64,000 nucleotides of DNA, taken from the NCBI RefSeq assembly GCF_000750635.1, contig NZ_CCDM010000002.1, forward strand, positions 310,001 through 374,000, written 5' to 3'. This document shows positions 45,652 through 53,543 of the stretch, in pieces. How positions within the stretch are numbered: the first letter of the stretch is position 1; each line of letters opens with the position of its first letter. Origin of the DNA: Oceanobacillus jeddahensis. GTDB lineage: Bacteria > Bacillota > Bacilli > Bacillales > Amphibacillaceae. Below the pieces are notes generated by a model. It did no database searches. It saw nothing but the letters and a program-made list of their open reading frames with translations, and had not been told where the DNA came from. The position numbers and the translations under genes were made by a program.

Positions 45652-46192
45652 AACGAAACTTCATTCAGTGGGATTTTTTCGACGCACAACTCTTTACGAT
45701 GGGACGCGTAATCGCAGCAATGTTGTCAGGTTAATCGACCGCTACGGAAAAACACTACGCTTTCCGTGGGCTTGAGCTCAGCCTCCTCGAAAAAAAGAAG
45801 TTCGCTTTTTTTCGAGGGGTCTTCCCACTGGGACTGCGATTACTCGCCCCACCGAAGACATTTGCGCTTTCCCACAGGAGTCTCCGTGTTTTTCCTCCGT
45901 TAGATAGATTTTTTGCTATCTGTATTAAATTTAAGAAAGTTCATTAACCTGACAACATTAGTAATCGCAGTCCCAGTCCCAGGATGTGCTAGTGCAGACG
46001 TTGCGACAACGGTTTTATGGGGCGAGTAATCGCAGTCCCAGGACGTCGCGAATTTAGTCTGCTTCCTTCATTCTCCCACTGAATTAGCCTAAGTGATTCA
46101 GGAAGGTAGCGCCCGTTATCTCCCGCCTAAATTAATTTATTTTCGCTCTTTATTTTGAGGCGGGAGTTTTACGGGCGGTTCTCCGTGATAAA
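45649..46192 (+). repeat. Dispersed structured element, enlarged by internal insertion
   Basis: The 5' end (ATAAAACGAAACTTCATTC) provides the Dabb stop codon; the 3' part (CTCCCACTGAATTAGCC, CTCCCGCC/GGCGGGAG stem, TTCTCCGTGATAAA) ends at 46192. In intact copies (47049, 49235) these parts are about 157 bases long in total; here the loop of the first hairpin is filled by about 390 bases of other repeats. The stem CGCCCGT (46110-46116)/ACGGGCG (46171-46177) is perfect. Confidence 0.85.
45719..45959. mobile_element. MITE-like element with 17-bp terminal inverted repeats
   Basis: AATGTTGTCAGGTTAAT at 45719-45735 and its exact reverse complement at 45943-45959 bound a 241-base segment without a gene. 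The 10-base word GTAATCGCAG flanks both sides (45708-45717 and 45961-45970), which may be a target duplication, although this word is itself repeated locally. Inside are a perfect hairpin (CTCGAAAAAAAG/CTTTTTTTCGAG, 45786-45815) and a CTTTCCGTGGG...CCCACAGGAGTCT block of a kind I recall as common between genes in Bacillaceae. Confidence 0.65.
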
Positions 46193-46279
46193 TAAAGGTA
46201 AAAACAACGTAGAAAATGATCTGTGCTTTTTTTTAAATAAGTATATGAATGGATTTATCAGAGGAGAGGATGTAACTCA

Positions 46280-46897
46280 ATGAGTGATAAATGGCTAGAA
46301 TGGGCAAAACGAATCCAGTCTATTTCTCAGGCCGGGTTGACTTTCACAAATGATATGTATGATAGGGAACGTTATGAACAGCTGCGGACGTTAAGCATTG
46401 AGATTATGAACGAATATACTGGTGTTGATTTTACATCGATCCGTGATTTGTTTGCGAACGAAACAGGTTATCAGACTCCAAAAGCGGATGTTCGAGGAGT
46501 GATTTTTAAAGATAACCGTATTCTGATGGTCCGTGAAAAACATGATGATGCATGGGCGTTGCCTGGTGGTTTCTGTGATATTGGTGAATCTCCAAGAGAA
46601 AATGTTACTAAAGAAATTCAAGAAGAAGCAGGATTTCATGTTCAACCGATGAAGCTGCTGGCGATTTTTGATACAAATAAGCATGCGCATCCACCACAGC
46701 CTTATCAGTATTATAAGCTTTGTATCCAATGTGAGATTATAAGTGGGGAAGCCAGCTTAGGCATGGAGACCAAAGGAATTGATTTTTTTGCTGAAGATAA
46801 CCTTCCCAATCTTTCGTTAAACAGGAATACAGAAATACAAATCAAACGTTTATTTGAATTTTTAAGAGATCCGGAAAAACCTGCTTTATTTGATTGA
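46280..46897 (+). CDS. NUDIX hydrolase with N-terminal helical domain
   Basis: A 205-residue pyrophosphohydrolase with the N-terminal helical extension (MSDKWLEWAKRIQSISQAGLTF) found in ADP-ribose/CDP-choline-type Nudix enzymes, then the Nudix box GGFCDIGESPRENVTKEIQEEAGF, with Lys in place of the usual Arg. GAGGAGAGG precedes the ATG at 46280. A strong terminator follows. It stands alone between two dispersed repeats. Confidence 0.9.
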   Translation: MSDKWLEWAKRIQSISQAGLTFTNDMYDRERYEQLRTLSIEIMNEYTGVDFTSIRDLFANETGYQTPKADVRGVIFKDNRILMVREKHDDAWALPGGFCDIGESPRENVTKEIQEEAGFHVQPMKLLAIFDTNKHAHPPQPYQYYKLCIQCEIISGEASLGMETKGIDFFAEDNLPNLSLNRNTEIQIKRLFEFLRDPEKPALFD

Positions 46898-46910
46898 TAT
46901 GCTTCTTTTG

Positions 46911-46946
46911 AAAAAATTACTCTTTCATGTGAAAGAGTAATTTTTT
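46911..46946. terminator. Terminator after the NUDIX gene
   Basis: AAAAAATTACTCTTTC, loop ATGT, GAAAGAGTAATTTTTT: a perfect 16-pair stem. Confidence 0.92.
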
Positions 46947-47048
46947 CTTGGGCGATAGTTTTTCTAACCGAATTTCTTGTAAAACAAGAAAATGTCCTTT
47001 AGAATAGGGATGTTTTTATGATATGAAGATAAATAGAATATGTTGATA

Positions 47049-47206
47049 TAAAACGAAACTTCATTCAGTGGGAGTTTTTGCCTTTCTCCCACTGAATGAT
47101 TAGTTGAGTGATTCAGGGAGTTAGCGTCCGTTATCTCCCGCCTAAATAAATTTATTTTCGCTCTTTATTTGGAGGCGGGAGTTTTACGGACGGTTCTCCG
47201 TGATAA
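47049..47206 (+). repeat. Dispersed structured element, intact copy
   Basis: Starts ATAAAACGAAACTTCATTC. First hairpin CAGTGGGAG (47066-47074)/CTCCCACTG (47086-47094). Second, longer hairpin: CGTCCGT (47125-47131), CTCCCGCC, A/T-rich loop, GGCGGGAG, ACGGACG (47186-47192). Ends TTCTCCGTGATAAA. This copy lies in an intergenic region after the NUDIX terminator rather than on a stop codon. Confidence 0.88.
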
Positions 47207-47230
47207 AAAGATACAGAAAGGAGAAAAGAA

Positions 47231-48013
47231 ATGGACCGTTCAAAATTAAGCTCAGAAAGTAATCGTTTCATAGAAAAACTGCGTCTATATTTATTTTCTC
47301 AAGGCATAGAACAGTCTGATATTGAGGAAGTGGCAGACAACCTGGCGCAGAAACTCTATGAGATGGAACAAAATAATGAACCTATTGAACAAATTACGGA
47401 TAAATCCCCACAAGAGTATTTGGATATCTTGAAAGAAGAAGCTAAAAAAACTAAAAAGACAGCGGACCAATCCATATCCTGGTTAATTCCATACATCCTT
47501 ATAGGTGCAATTATTTTTATGGTATTTGGTGATGTCTTACGCGGTGTGTTATATGGAGAAATCGTTGCATACAGCTTTTTTAGAATTCTAAGTACGGTGG
47601 TTATTGGACTGCTATTTATCGCTGGTTCTGCATTTGCAGTAAGATACACCTCTAAAAATCAGTTATCTGGCTCGAAAGAATATATGATTCTCGCTATTCC
47701 GGCAGCTATCAGTATGCTTTTATTTATAGCGGCTTATTTTATGGATGGTTATGTGGAATCGTCGCTCGTTACGATTCAATCTTTAGGAAATATGATTCTA
47801 TTAGGAATCGTAACAGTAATAGCGATACTGCTGTCTGTTTGGGCGAAAACATGGATATTGCCTGTTATTTTAATTGCTTGGAATTTTCCTCCGTTGATTT
47901 TGGAAAATACACCGCTTGGCGTAGATATGCAAGCTTTTCTGAGTATTATTTTGACTGTGTTGATTGTTGGGGCTTATATCTATTTGGAGTTTCAGGAAGA
48001 ACAACAGGGATAA
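47231..48013 (+). CDS. HAAS-domain multi-pass membrane protein
   Basis: A 260-residue protein with an N-terminal HAAS-like signalling domain (about 1-75: FIEKLRLYLFSQGIEQSDIEEVADNLAQKLYEME, TDKSPQEYLDIL) and six hydrophobic segments (about 83-255). HAAS domains usually couple membrane proteins to a PadR-type regulator, but none is nearby. AAAGGAG precedes the ATG at 47231. Function unknown. Confidence 0.82.
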   Translation: MDRSKLSSESNRFIEKLRLYLFSQGIEQSDIEEVADNLAQKLYEMEQNNEPIEQITDKSPQEYLDILKEEAKKTKKTADQSISWLIPYILIGAIIFMVFGDVLRGVLYGEIVAYSFFRILSTVVIGLLFIAGSAFAVRYTSKNQLSGSKEYMILAIPAAISMLLFIAAYFMDGYVESSLVTIQSLGNMILLGIVTVIAILLSVWAKTWILPVILIAWNFPPLILENTPLGVDMQAFLSIILTVLIVGAYIYLEFQEEQQG

Positions 48014-48097
48014 ACAAGCAAGGATAATTTTGTTAAAATGTAATGGAATGAATGAAAAATAGCGTAAGGGAATCAGAAGAGACTAGAGGTGCTTGAT

Positions 48098-48586
48098 GTG
48101 AAAGGTTATTTAGCAAATGGGTTATTTTCGATGGGGGATCGTTATGTGAATGAACAGCTGGCAAAAGCAATACGTGAGGCTGTTCCAGAGATTGATTTAT
48201 ATGTACCGCAGGAAAATGATGCAATTAATGATAAGGCTGCTTATGCAAATAGTGAGCTTATTGCAGAAGCGGATTTATCCAAATTAGAAGAGAGTGATAT
48301 TTTAATAGCAGTACTTGATGGAATAGAAGTAGATTCTGGTGTAGCTGCTGAAATTGGAGCTTTTTCAATGCTTCAACGTCCTATTGTTGGTGTATTTACC
48401 GATACACGTCAACAGGGGAGGGATAATCAAAAAAAGATTGACGCTCTTATAGAAGACGGGTTAGAAAATCAATTTGTTTATCGGAATTTATTTTTAGTGG
48501 GATTAGTAAAACGAAATGGGGTCATCACCTCTTCTTTGGAGGAAGCCGTGGGAGCTGTTTTAGAGATAAAGAATAAACGTATATAA
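48098..48586 (+). CDS. Nucleoside 2-deoxyribosyltransferase family protein
   Basis: A 162-residue enzyme of the nucleoside deoxyribosyltransferase family (deoxyribose transfer between bases in nucleotide salvage). The Rossmann-like fold carries YLANGLFSMGDRYVNEQLA, ESDILIAVLDGIEVDSGVAAEIGAFSML and GVFTDTRQ; the Glu in VAAEIG is the expected nucleophile. GTG at 48098 follows AGAGGTG by 6 bases; GTG at 48089 overlaps that site. Confidence 0.9.
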   Translation: MKGYLANGLFSMGDRYVNEQLAKAIREAVPEIDLYVPQENDAINDKAAYANSELIAEADLSKLEESDILIAVLDGIEVDSGVAAEIGAFSMLQRPIVGVFTDTRQQGRDNQKKIDALIEDGLENQFVYRNLFLVGLVKRNGVITSSLEEAVGAVLEIKNKRI

Positions 48587-48593
48587 TGATGGG

Positions 48594-48655
48594 AAGAGAA
48601 AATCTAAATTGTCATTCTGGAGTGTGAGGGATGGATTTGATTTTCTCTTTTTTAT
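48594..48655 (+). terminator. Terminator after the deoxyribosyltransferase gene
   Basis: AAGAGAAAATC pairs with GATTTTCTCTT over a loop of about 30 bases, followed by TTTTTATT. The small open frame starting at 48631 lies across it and is not credible. Confidence 0.75.
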
Positions 48656-48757
48656 TATTGTTTAAAGATAGAAAAGTAAATGATTCTGATGATATTGATT
48701 ATTGGACTAGATCATATATAATGACCTTAAAACAGGTTAATTTAAAGGAGAAAACAT

Positions 48758-49237
48758 ATGCAAAAAGTAGAAAAAATAACATTAAAACTGTTATCAAAAA
48801 CATATATAGATTACTTATACCAATTTAAACTTTCAGAAGAACAGCATCAATTTACTGCATTGCCACAGGAAGTTTCTGAACTCACTGAAGGTCAATATGG
48901 AGTAATGATTATGCATTATGAGGAGCCCGTTGGTTTTTTCCTGCTGCATCAGACAGAGCGGGTAAAAGAATACTCAGATAATCCAAATGCCATGCTTTTA
49001 ACTGCTTTATCCATTAATGAGATTCATCAGCGAAAAGGCTATGCCAGAGAAGGAATGATATTGCTTACTAATTTCGTGAAGGACGTATTTCCTGCATGCG
49101 ATGAAATTGTTTTAGCGGTAAATCATAGAAATGTACCGGCACAAAAACTATATAGTAATGCTGGCTTTTTAGATACAGAAAAAAGAAAGGAAGGTCCTAA
49201 GGGAGAGCAATATATTATGGCTTTACAAATTCCATAA
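48758..49237 (+). CDS. GNAT-family N-acetyltransferase
   Basis: A 159-residue acetyl-CoA-dependent transferase. Core GNAT elements: ALSINEIHQRKGYAREGMILL (acetyl-CoA P-loop, R/Q-x-x-G-x-G/A form) and VNHRNVPAQKLYSNAGFLDTEKR. AAGGAG precedes the ATG at 48758. Its TAA stop is formed within the 5' end of a dispersed repeat. Substrate unknown. Confidence 0.88.
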   Translation: MQKVEKITLKLLSKTYIDYLYQFKLSEEQHQFTALPQEVSELTEGQYGVMIMHYEEPVGFFLLHQTERVKEYSDNPNAMLLTALSINEIHQRKGYAREGMILLTNFVKDVFPACDEIVLAVNHRNVPAQKLYSNAGFLDTEKRKEGPKGEQYIMALQIP

Positions 49238-49391
49238 AACGAAACTTCATTCAGTGGGAGTTTTCGTCCTTCTCCCACTGAATTAGCCTAAGTGATTCAG
49301 AGAGTTAGCGCCCGTTACCTCCCGCCTAAATAAATTCATTCTTACTCTTTACTTTGAGGCGGGAGTTTTACGAGCGGTTCTCCGTGATAAA
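49235..49391 (+). repeat. Dispersed structured element starting on the GNAT stop codon
   Basis: Begins with TAAAACGAAACTTC, the TAA being the GNAT stop. Same two hairpins (CAGTGGGAG/CTCCCACTG and CTCCCGCC/GGCGGGAG); the outer stem CGCCCGT/ACGAGCG has one mismatch here. Ends TTCTCCGTGATAAA at about 49391. Confidence 0.88.
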
Positions 49392-49765
49392 CCCTCTATC
49401 CCTATCAAAAATAGAACAAACATATTGCGGTTTTATCAAAGTAAATAATAGAGTGAAAAAATCGGTTCTTTTACCTGTTGATTTCCAATTCCGCTATACG
49501 ATTTTAGAGCTAATGAGAACAGATGATAAAGAGTAAATAATGTAGATCCGTATCAATAATAGTGGTTTTAGAAAGCGTTCCATTTTTAATGGTTTATCGA
49601 CTATGGAATGGGACGAATTTTTCCTATAAAGCAATGAATTATTTAGCTGGGAGCAACGGAATAAATGGATTATAAGTGGTAAATAAAGAATATTTTGCAT
49701 AAATTTATGTTACACTAGTGTCAGAAGATTTCTAATAATATAAAAAATTCAAAGGAGAGGCTGCG
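49392..49765. other. Gene-free stretch before the DinB-like gene
   Basis: About 375 AT-rich bases. A plus-strand frame running out of the repeat to 49536 ends in a protein-like stretch (KKSVLLPVDFQFRYTILELM) that might be a gene remnant cut by the repeat; I cannot name it. The promoter of the next gene should lie near 49690-49720. Confidence 0.4.
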
Positions 49766-50221
49766 ATGAGTAAAGTATTTACGGAGTATAGTAAAACGGT
49801 AGATGAGGTTTCCAAGTTAAAAGAAGTAGATGAACAAACACTTGTTACTCCAATTAAGGAAAATGCCTGGTCAATCAGAGAAATTATTGGACATATGTAT
49901 TATTGGGATGATTCCAACCTCCATAATATGATTTCTCAGATGCAAAATGGTGCTAATCTGCCAGCATTTCCTAATCATGATGCACAAAATGAAAAGGCAA
50001 TCCAATCACTTGAAGGGCAAACTGTTTATCAAATAATCGATTTGTTTCTTGCGCGAAGAGAGGATTTTTTAGAAGCTATCAGAAAAGTAGACAAGCAGGA
50101 TAGATTTACTATTGGAAACGGGAAAAGAGCTTTTTCCTCTGAAAGCTTTGTAAAAATATTTGTTAAACATGATGCGCATCATTTAAAGCAGATCGATTAC
50201 TTCTTAACTTCTTCTTCCTGA
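49766..50221 (+). CDS. DinB-family protein
   Basis: A 151-residue four-helix-bundle protein of the DinB/YfiT-like family. The metal-binding histidine pattern is visible: GHMYYWD in the second helix and KHDAHHLKQIDYF near the C-terminus. GGAGAGG precedes the ATG at 49766. Members include thiol S-transferases and damage-inducible proteins; the activity here is unknown. Confidence 0.88.
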   Translation: MSKVFTEYSKTVDEVSKLKEVDEQTLVTPIKENAWSIREIIGHMYYWDDSNLHNMISQMQNGANLPAFPNHDAQNEKAIQSLEGQTVYQIIDLFLARREDFLEAIRKVDKQDRFTIGNGKRAFSSESFVKIFVKHDAHHLKQIDYFLTSSS

Positions 50222-50226
50222 AGGGT

Positions 50227-50325
50227 ATATGGGTGTTTCCAAAAGAAGAAAGCAAGGGTATCAAACTATTTGCTGAAGATACGACTGCTTCTTTTGATAT
50301 GAAAAAGTGGAAGTATAGAACTTAA
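50227..50325 (+). pseudogene. Possible gene remnant
   Basis: In the frame following the DinB-like stop, protein-like coding (IWVFPKEESKGIKLFAEDT then TASFDMKKWKYRT, stop at 50323-50325) is visible but lacks a start and a ribosome site. It could be the 3' end of a lost gene or chance. I do not recognise a family. Confidence 0.25.
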
Positions 50326-50413
50326 TCGTAATGGAAAATATTAAAGAATTAATAAAAAAGTTTCGGTAATTATACCAAATAGAAGGGTATTGCCGGAGCT
50401 TTTTTATTCCTCA

Positions 50414-50446
50414 TAGCAAATGCTGTTCAGTGAACAGTATCTGCTA
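50414..50446. promoter_or_regulatory. Palindrome upstream of the AbgT gene
   Basis: TGTTCAGTGAACA (50424-50436) is a perfect palindrome within a wider imperfect one (TAGCA...TGCTA). It lies about 100 bases before the transporter gene in an otherwise empty 325-base gap; operator or hairpin. Confidence 0.4.
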
Positions 50447-50546
50447 TTTGATACCCCGCTTTAAAACAAACCTCAAGCATACCATTTTAAAAAATTCTCC
50501 TGCAGGGTTATACTAAGCAACACAACAATAAAATAAGGAGTGCGTC

Positions 50547-52085
50547 ATGAGAGATTCAAAGCCGTCTTTAACATTACGAATATTAAATTTTATAGAAGAG
50601 AAAGGAAATAAGCTGCCTCATCCAGTAACTATATTTATTATTTTTACACTAATTGTGATTGCTGTCTCGCATTTGTTGTATATGAACGGGACAAGTGTGC
50701 AATTTGAAGGAGTAAATGATGAGACCGGACAAATTGAAGAATTAACTGTAGCTGCTGTCAGTCTGCTGACTGCTGACGGGATTGCACATATGTTTTCAAG
50801 TGTTGTTGAGAATTTTACTTCTTTCGTTGCTTTAGGACCTGTGCTGGTAGCGATGCTTGGTGTCGGTGTAGCCGAAAAAACTGGCTATATTAGTGCAATC
50901 ATGACCAATACGGTAACAAAAGCTCCACGTAAGCTGGTGACACCAATTGTCGTTTTAATGGGTATTCTCTCTAACGCTGCAGCTTCTGTGGGTTATGTTG
51001 TTTTAGTACCGCTTGGAGCAATTATTTTTCTGGGGTTTAAACGGCATCCTTTAGCCGGTTTATCTGCGGCATTTGCCGGTGTTGCCGGGGGTTATTCTGC
51101 CAATTTGATCCTGGGCACAAATGATCCATTACTAAGTGGTATTTCCACAGAAGCAGCAAATATTTTAGATCCGGGCTATATTGTTAATGCGACCGATAAC
51201 TGGTTCTTTATGTTTGTATCTACTTTTCTGGTTGTTATTTTGGGAACGTTGATTACAGATAAAATCATTGAGCCAAAGTTAGGGACCTACCAATCCAATG
51301 ACATGAATGAGAAATCGAATGGATTATCTAAACAGGAGAAAAAAGGATTATACTTTGCCAATGGAGCCGTCTTGTTGACGATTGCTGTCATTGCATTGAT
51401 GGTTATTCCTGAAAATGGCCCATTGCGCGGCGAAGATGGAGGATTTATTCAATCTCCATTTATGAGCAGTATTATTTTTATTATGATGCTGATTTTCCTT
51501 GTTCCCGGGATTGTTTATGGGATTGTGACCAAAACCGTGAAAAACGATAAGGATATCGCGTCGTTAATGACATCTTCATTAGAAACCATGGCAGGGTTTA
51601 TTGTACTTATCTTCTTTGCAGCACAATTTGTTGCATTATTTAATTATACCAACCTAGGTACAATTATTGCGGTGAAGGGCGCTGATTTCTTGCAGTCCAT
51701 TCATTTAACGGGAGCGCCATTGCTCGTTGCCTTAATCATTATTACAGCTTTAATCAATTTATTTATTGCTGCTGATTCAGCCAAGTGGGCGATTATGGCT
51801 CCTGTCTTTATCCCGATGTTTATGCAGATGGGTATATCTCCTGAAGTGACACAGGTTGCTTATCGGATTGGAGACTCTGCAACAAATATTATTTCGCCGC
51901 TAATGCCATTCTTCCCGTTAGTTGTTGCGTTTGCACAGCGTTATGGCAAAGAAAATGGGGTTGGTACGGTAATTTCATTGATGTTGCCATATTCCGTGAT
52001 GATACTAATAACTTGGACTGTATTCTTTGTTATTTGGTATGTATTAGGTATTCCTGTCGGACCAGGAACAAGCATGAATTATTAA
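50547..52085 (+). CDS. AbgT-family transporter
   Basis: A 512-residue membrane transporter of the AbgT family (p-aminobenzoyl-glutamate uptake or antifolate efflux). Many hydrophobic helices; family stretches GNKLPHPVTIFIIF, GVAEKTGYISAIM, SNAAASVGYVVLVPLGA, GTNDPLLSGI, IAADSAKWAIMAPVFIPM and GDSATNIISPLMPFFPLV are all present. AAGGAG precedes the ATG at 50547. It is followed after 18 bases by an OsmC-like gene. Substrate not proven. Confidence 0.92.
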   Translation: MRDSKPSLTLRILNFIEEKGNKLPHPVTIFIIFTLIVIAVSHLLYMNGTSVQFEGVNDETGQIEELTVAAVSLLTADGIAHMFSSVVENFTSFVALGPVLVAMLGVGVAEKTGYISAIMTNTVTKAPRKLVTPIVVLMGILSNAAASVGYVVLVPLGAIIFLGFKRHPLAGLSAAFAGVAGGYSANLILGTNDPLLSGISTEAANILDPGYIVNATDNWFFMFVSTFLVVILGTLITDKIIEPKLGTYQSNDMNEKSNGLSKQEKKGLYFANGAVLLTIAVIALMVIPENGPLRGEDGGFIQSPFMSSIIFIMMLIFLVPGIVYGIVTKTVKNDKDIASLMTSSLETMAGFIVLIFFAAQFVALFNYTNLGTIIAVKGADFLQSIHLTGAPLLVALIIITALINLFIAADSAKWAIMAPVFIPMFMQMGISPEVTQVAYRIGDSATNIISPLMPFFPLVVAFAQRYGKENGVGTVISLMLPYSVMILITWTVFFVIWYVLGIPVGPGTSMNY

Positions 52086-52103
52086 TAGAAAGGAAGGATA
52101 GAT

Positions 52104-52523
52104 ATGAAAGTAGTCACCACTTGGAAAGGTGGACGTGCTTTTACAGCTGTAGGTGATTCAGGCTATGAAGTAAACATGGATGCGACAGAGGATGCTGGTG
52201 GTGCTGGGAATGGAGCGACTCCAGCGGAAGCATTACTAAGCTCTTTAGCAGGTTGTATAGGTATAGATGTAACAATGATTTTACGACCACATTTAGATAA
52301 AATAACAAAAATAGAATTGATTACGGAAGGCATCAGAAAAGAAGAATTGCCTAAAGGTTTTACAGGTATGGAAATTACTTTTATGGTAGATGGCGATATT
52401 GATCGTAAAAAAGTTTGGAGAGCTATCCACCTCGGTGAAGAAAAATATTGTATGGTTGCTGATTCATTAAAAGCAGATGTAAAATTCAAATTAATTTTAA
52501 ATGGAAAAGAACAGGAAGCATAA
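52104..52523 (+). CDS. OsmC-family protein
   Basis: A 139-residue protein of the OsmC/Ohr superfamily, usually thiol-dependent peroxide reductases. The conserved region NGATPAEALLSSLAGCIGIDVTMIL includes the first redox Cys; the second lies in EEKYCMVADSL. The domain is of normal length. It is co-oriented with the AbgT gene and likely in one transcript, ended by a terminator. Confidence 0.9.
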   Translation: MKVVTTWKGGRAFTAVGDSGYEVNMDATEDAGGAGNGATPAEALLSSLAGCIGIDVTMILRPHLDKITKIELITEGIRKEELPKGFTGMEITFMVDGDIDRKKVWRAIHLGEEKYCMVADSLKADVKFKLILNGKEQEA

Positions 52524-52530
52524 GTGATAA

Positions 52531-52585
52531 AAGAGCTGTAAGTTAACAAACCGTTCAAGTTTGCGTACTTACAGCTCTTTTTTTG
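52531..52585 (+). terminator. Terminator of the AbgT-OsmC unit
   Basis: AAGAGCTGTAAGT pairs with ACTTACAGCTCTT, followed by a run of T. Confidence 0.9.
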
Positions 52586-52590
52586 CTATT

Positions 52591-52641
52591 TGTCACGGAG
52601 AATCGTCCGTAAACCTCCCCCTGAGTAAAGTTTCGTTTTAT
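52591..52641 (-). repeat. Compact (internally deleted) copy of the dispersed element
   Basis: On the minus strand: A of the GNAT TGA stop, then TAAAACGAAACTTTACTCAG, GGGGAG, TTTACGGACG, TTCTCCGTGACA. It keeps both ends of the 157-base element but lacks the first hairpin loop and most of the second hairpin. Confidence 0.75.
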
Positions 52642-53438
52642 CAAAAATTCACAAATACTTTCAACGTACCAATTGTTTCAAATCCCAGTTTTCGATAAAT
52701 ATTTTCAGCTTCTGGAGAGGCTTGTAAAGTGCAATATGCTGCATTTTCAGCTTTAGCTGTTTCTAATAGGTAATTTGTTAATTTCGTTCCCAGGCCCTTT
52801 CCTCGCTCACTTTTCAAAATGGCAATATCATATAAACCGGCTATTTTGTCTGTGAAGAATATAGAGCCTATTGCTACCGGTCTATCCTGAAAATAACCAA
52901 TGATATGCTGAAAGCGATCATTATCTAAAAGAGCTGACTGGGTCAATTTTTCAAAATAGATGTTGATTTGTTTTTCTTCGTTTGTACCTTTATATAAACT
53001 TGAAAGAATACCACCGAAAATAATAAACTGTTCAGTACTGGTTGCTTTTTCAAAATGAAAGTCTTTATTCGTATCTGGAATTGTAGGCTGGAAGTTTTGA
53101 AGGTTTGCAATCATACCTACATAATCCGTTCCGTAGTCATATAGCTCAGTTTCTTTAAATAAAGAGATAATGTCTGTCTGTTGCTCCCAGCACCATACAT
53201 TTATAGGGTATTTTTTACTGTTATAATAGTCGATGATTTCTTTAAAAGTATTACGTTGCAGAGAATGCTCAGTTTCAGAAAATGTCACAGCATTAAAATT
53301 ATAGGATGGAAGATATGCATCAATAAATGTGAAACCATCTTTTTCGTAAATTTTTGCTTGCTCTAGAAAATTTGCTCTTTCTTTTATTTTTGCAGTTAAG
53401 TTGTTTATCATTACTTGCTTCTGTTCAGATTGATTCAT
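52641..53438 (-). CDS. GNAT-family acetyltransferase (two-domain)
   Basis: A 265-residue protein. The C-terminal half is a GNAT domain (AGLYDIAILKSERGKGLGTKLTNYLLETA, CTLQASPEAENIYRKLGFETIG); the N-terminal half is a degenerate GNAT-like domain, as in several Bacillus proteins. GAGGAG precedes the ATG at 53438. Its TGA stop coincides with the end of a compact dispersed repeat. Confidence 0.87.
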   Translation of the reverse strand: MNQSEQKQVMINNLTAKIKERANFLEQAKIYEKDGFTFIDAYLPSYNFNAVTFSETEHSLQRNTFKEIIDYYNSKKYPINVWCWEQQTDIISLFKETELYDYGTDYVGMIANLQNFQPTIPDTNKDFHFEKATSTEQFIIFGGILSSLYKGTNEEKQINIYFEKLTQSALLDNDRFQHIIGYFQDRPVAIGSIFFTDKIAGLYDIAILKSERGKGLGTKLTNYLLETAKAENAAYCTLQASPEAENIYRKLGFETIGTLKVFVNF

Positions 53439-53468
53439 ATTTTCTACTCCTCATTGATTAACATAAAA

Positions 53469-53509
53469 TGCCACAGTTTTGGATGAAATTCATTCCAGCA
53501 ACTGTGGCA
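53469..53509 (-). terminator. Terminator after betaine-binding protein gene 1
   Basis: TGCCACAGTT (53469-53478) and AACTGTGGCA (53500-53509), followed on the minus strand by TTTTATG. Confidence 0.8.
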
Positions 53510-53543
53510 CTCACCAGGTTTGATTTTATCAAAATGATAAAAT

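Noticed and set aside
48631..48828. 65-codon plus-strand open frame before the GNAT gene
   Set aside because: Begins inside a terminator stem and overlaps the GNAT start in another frame.
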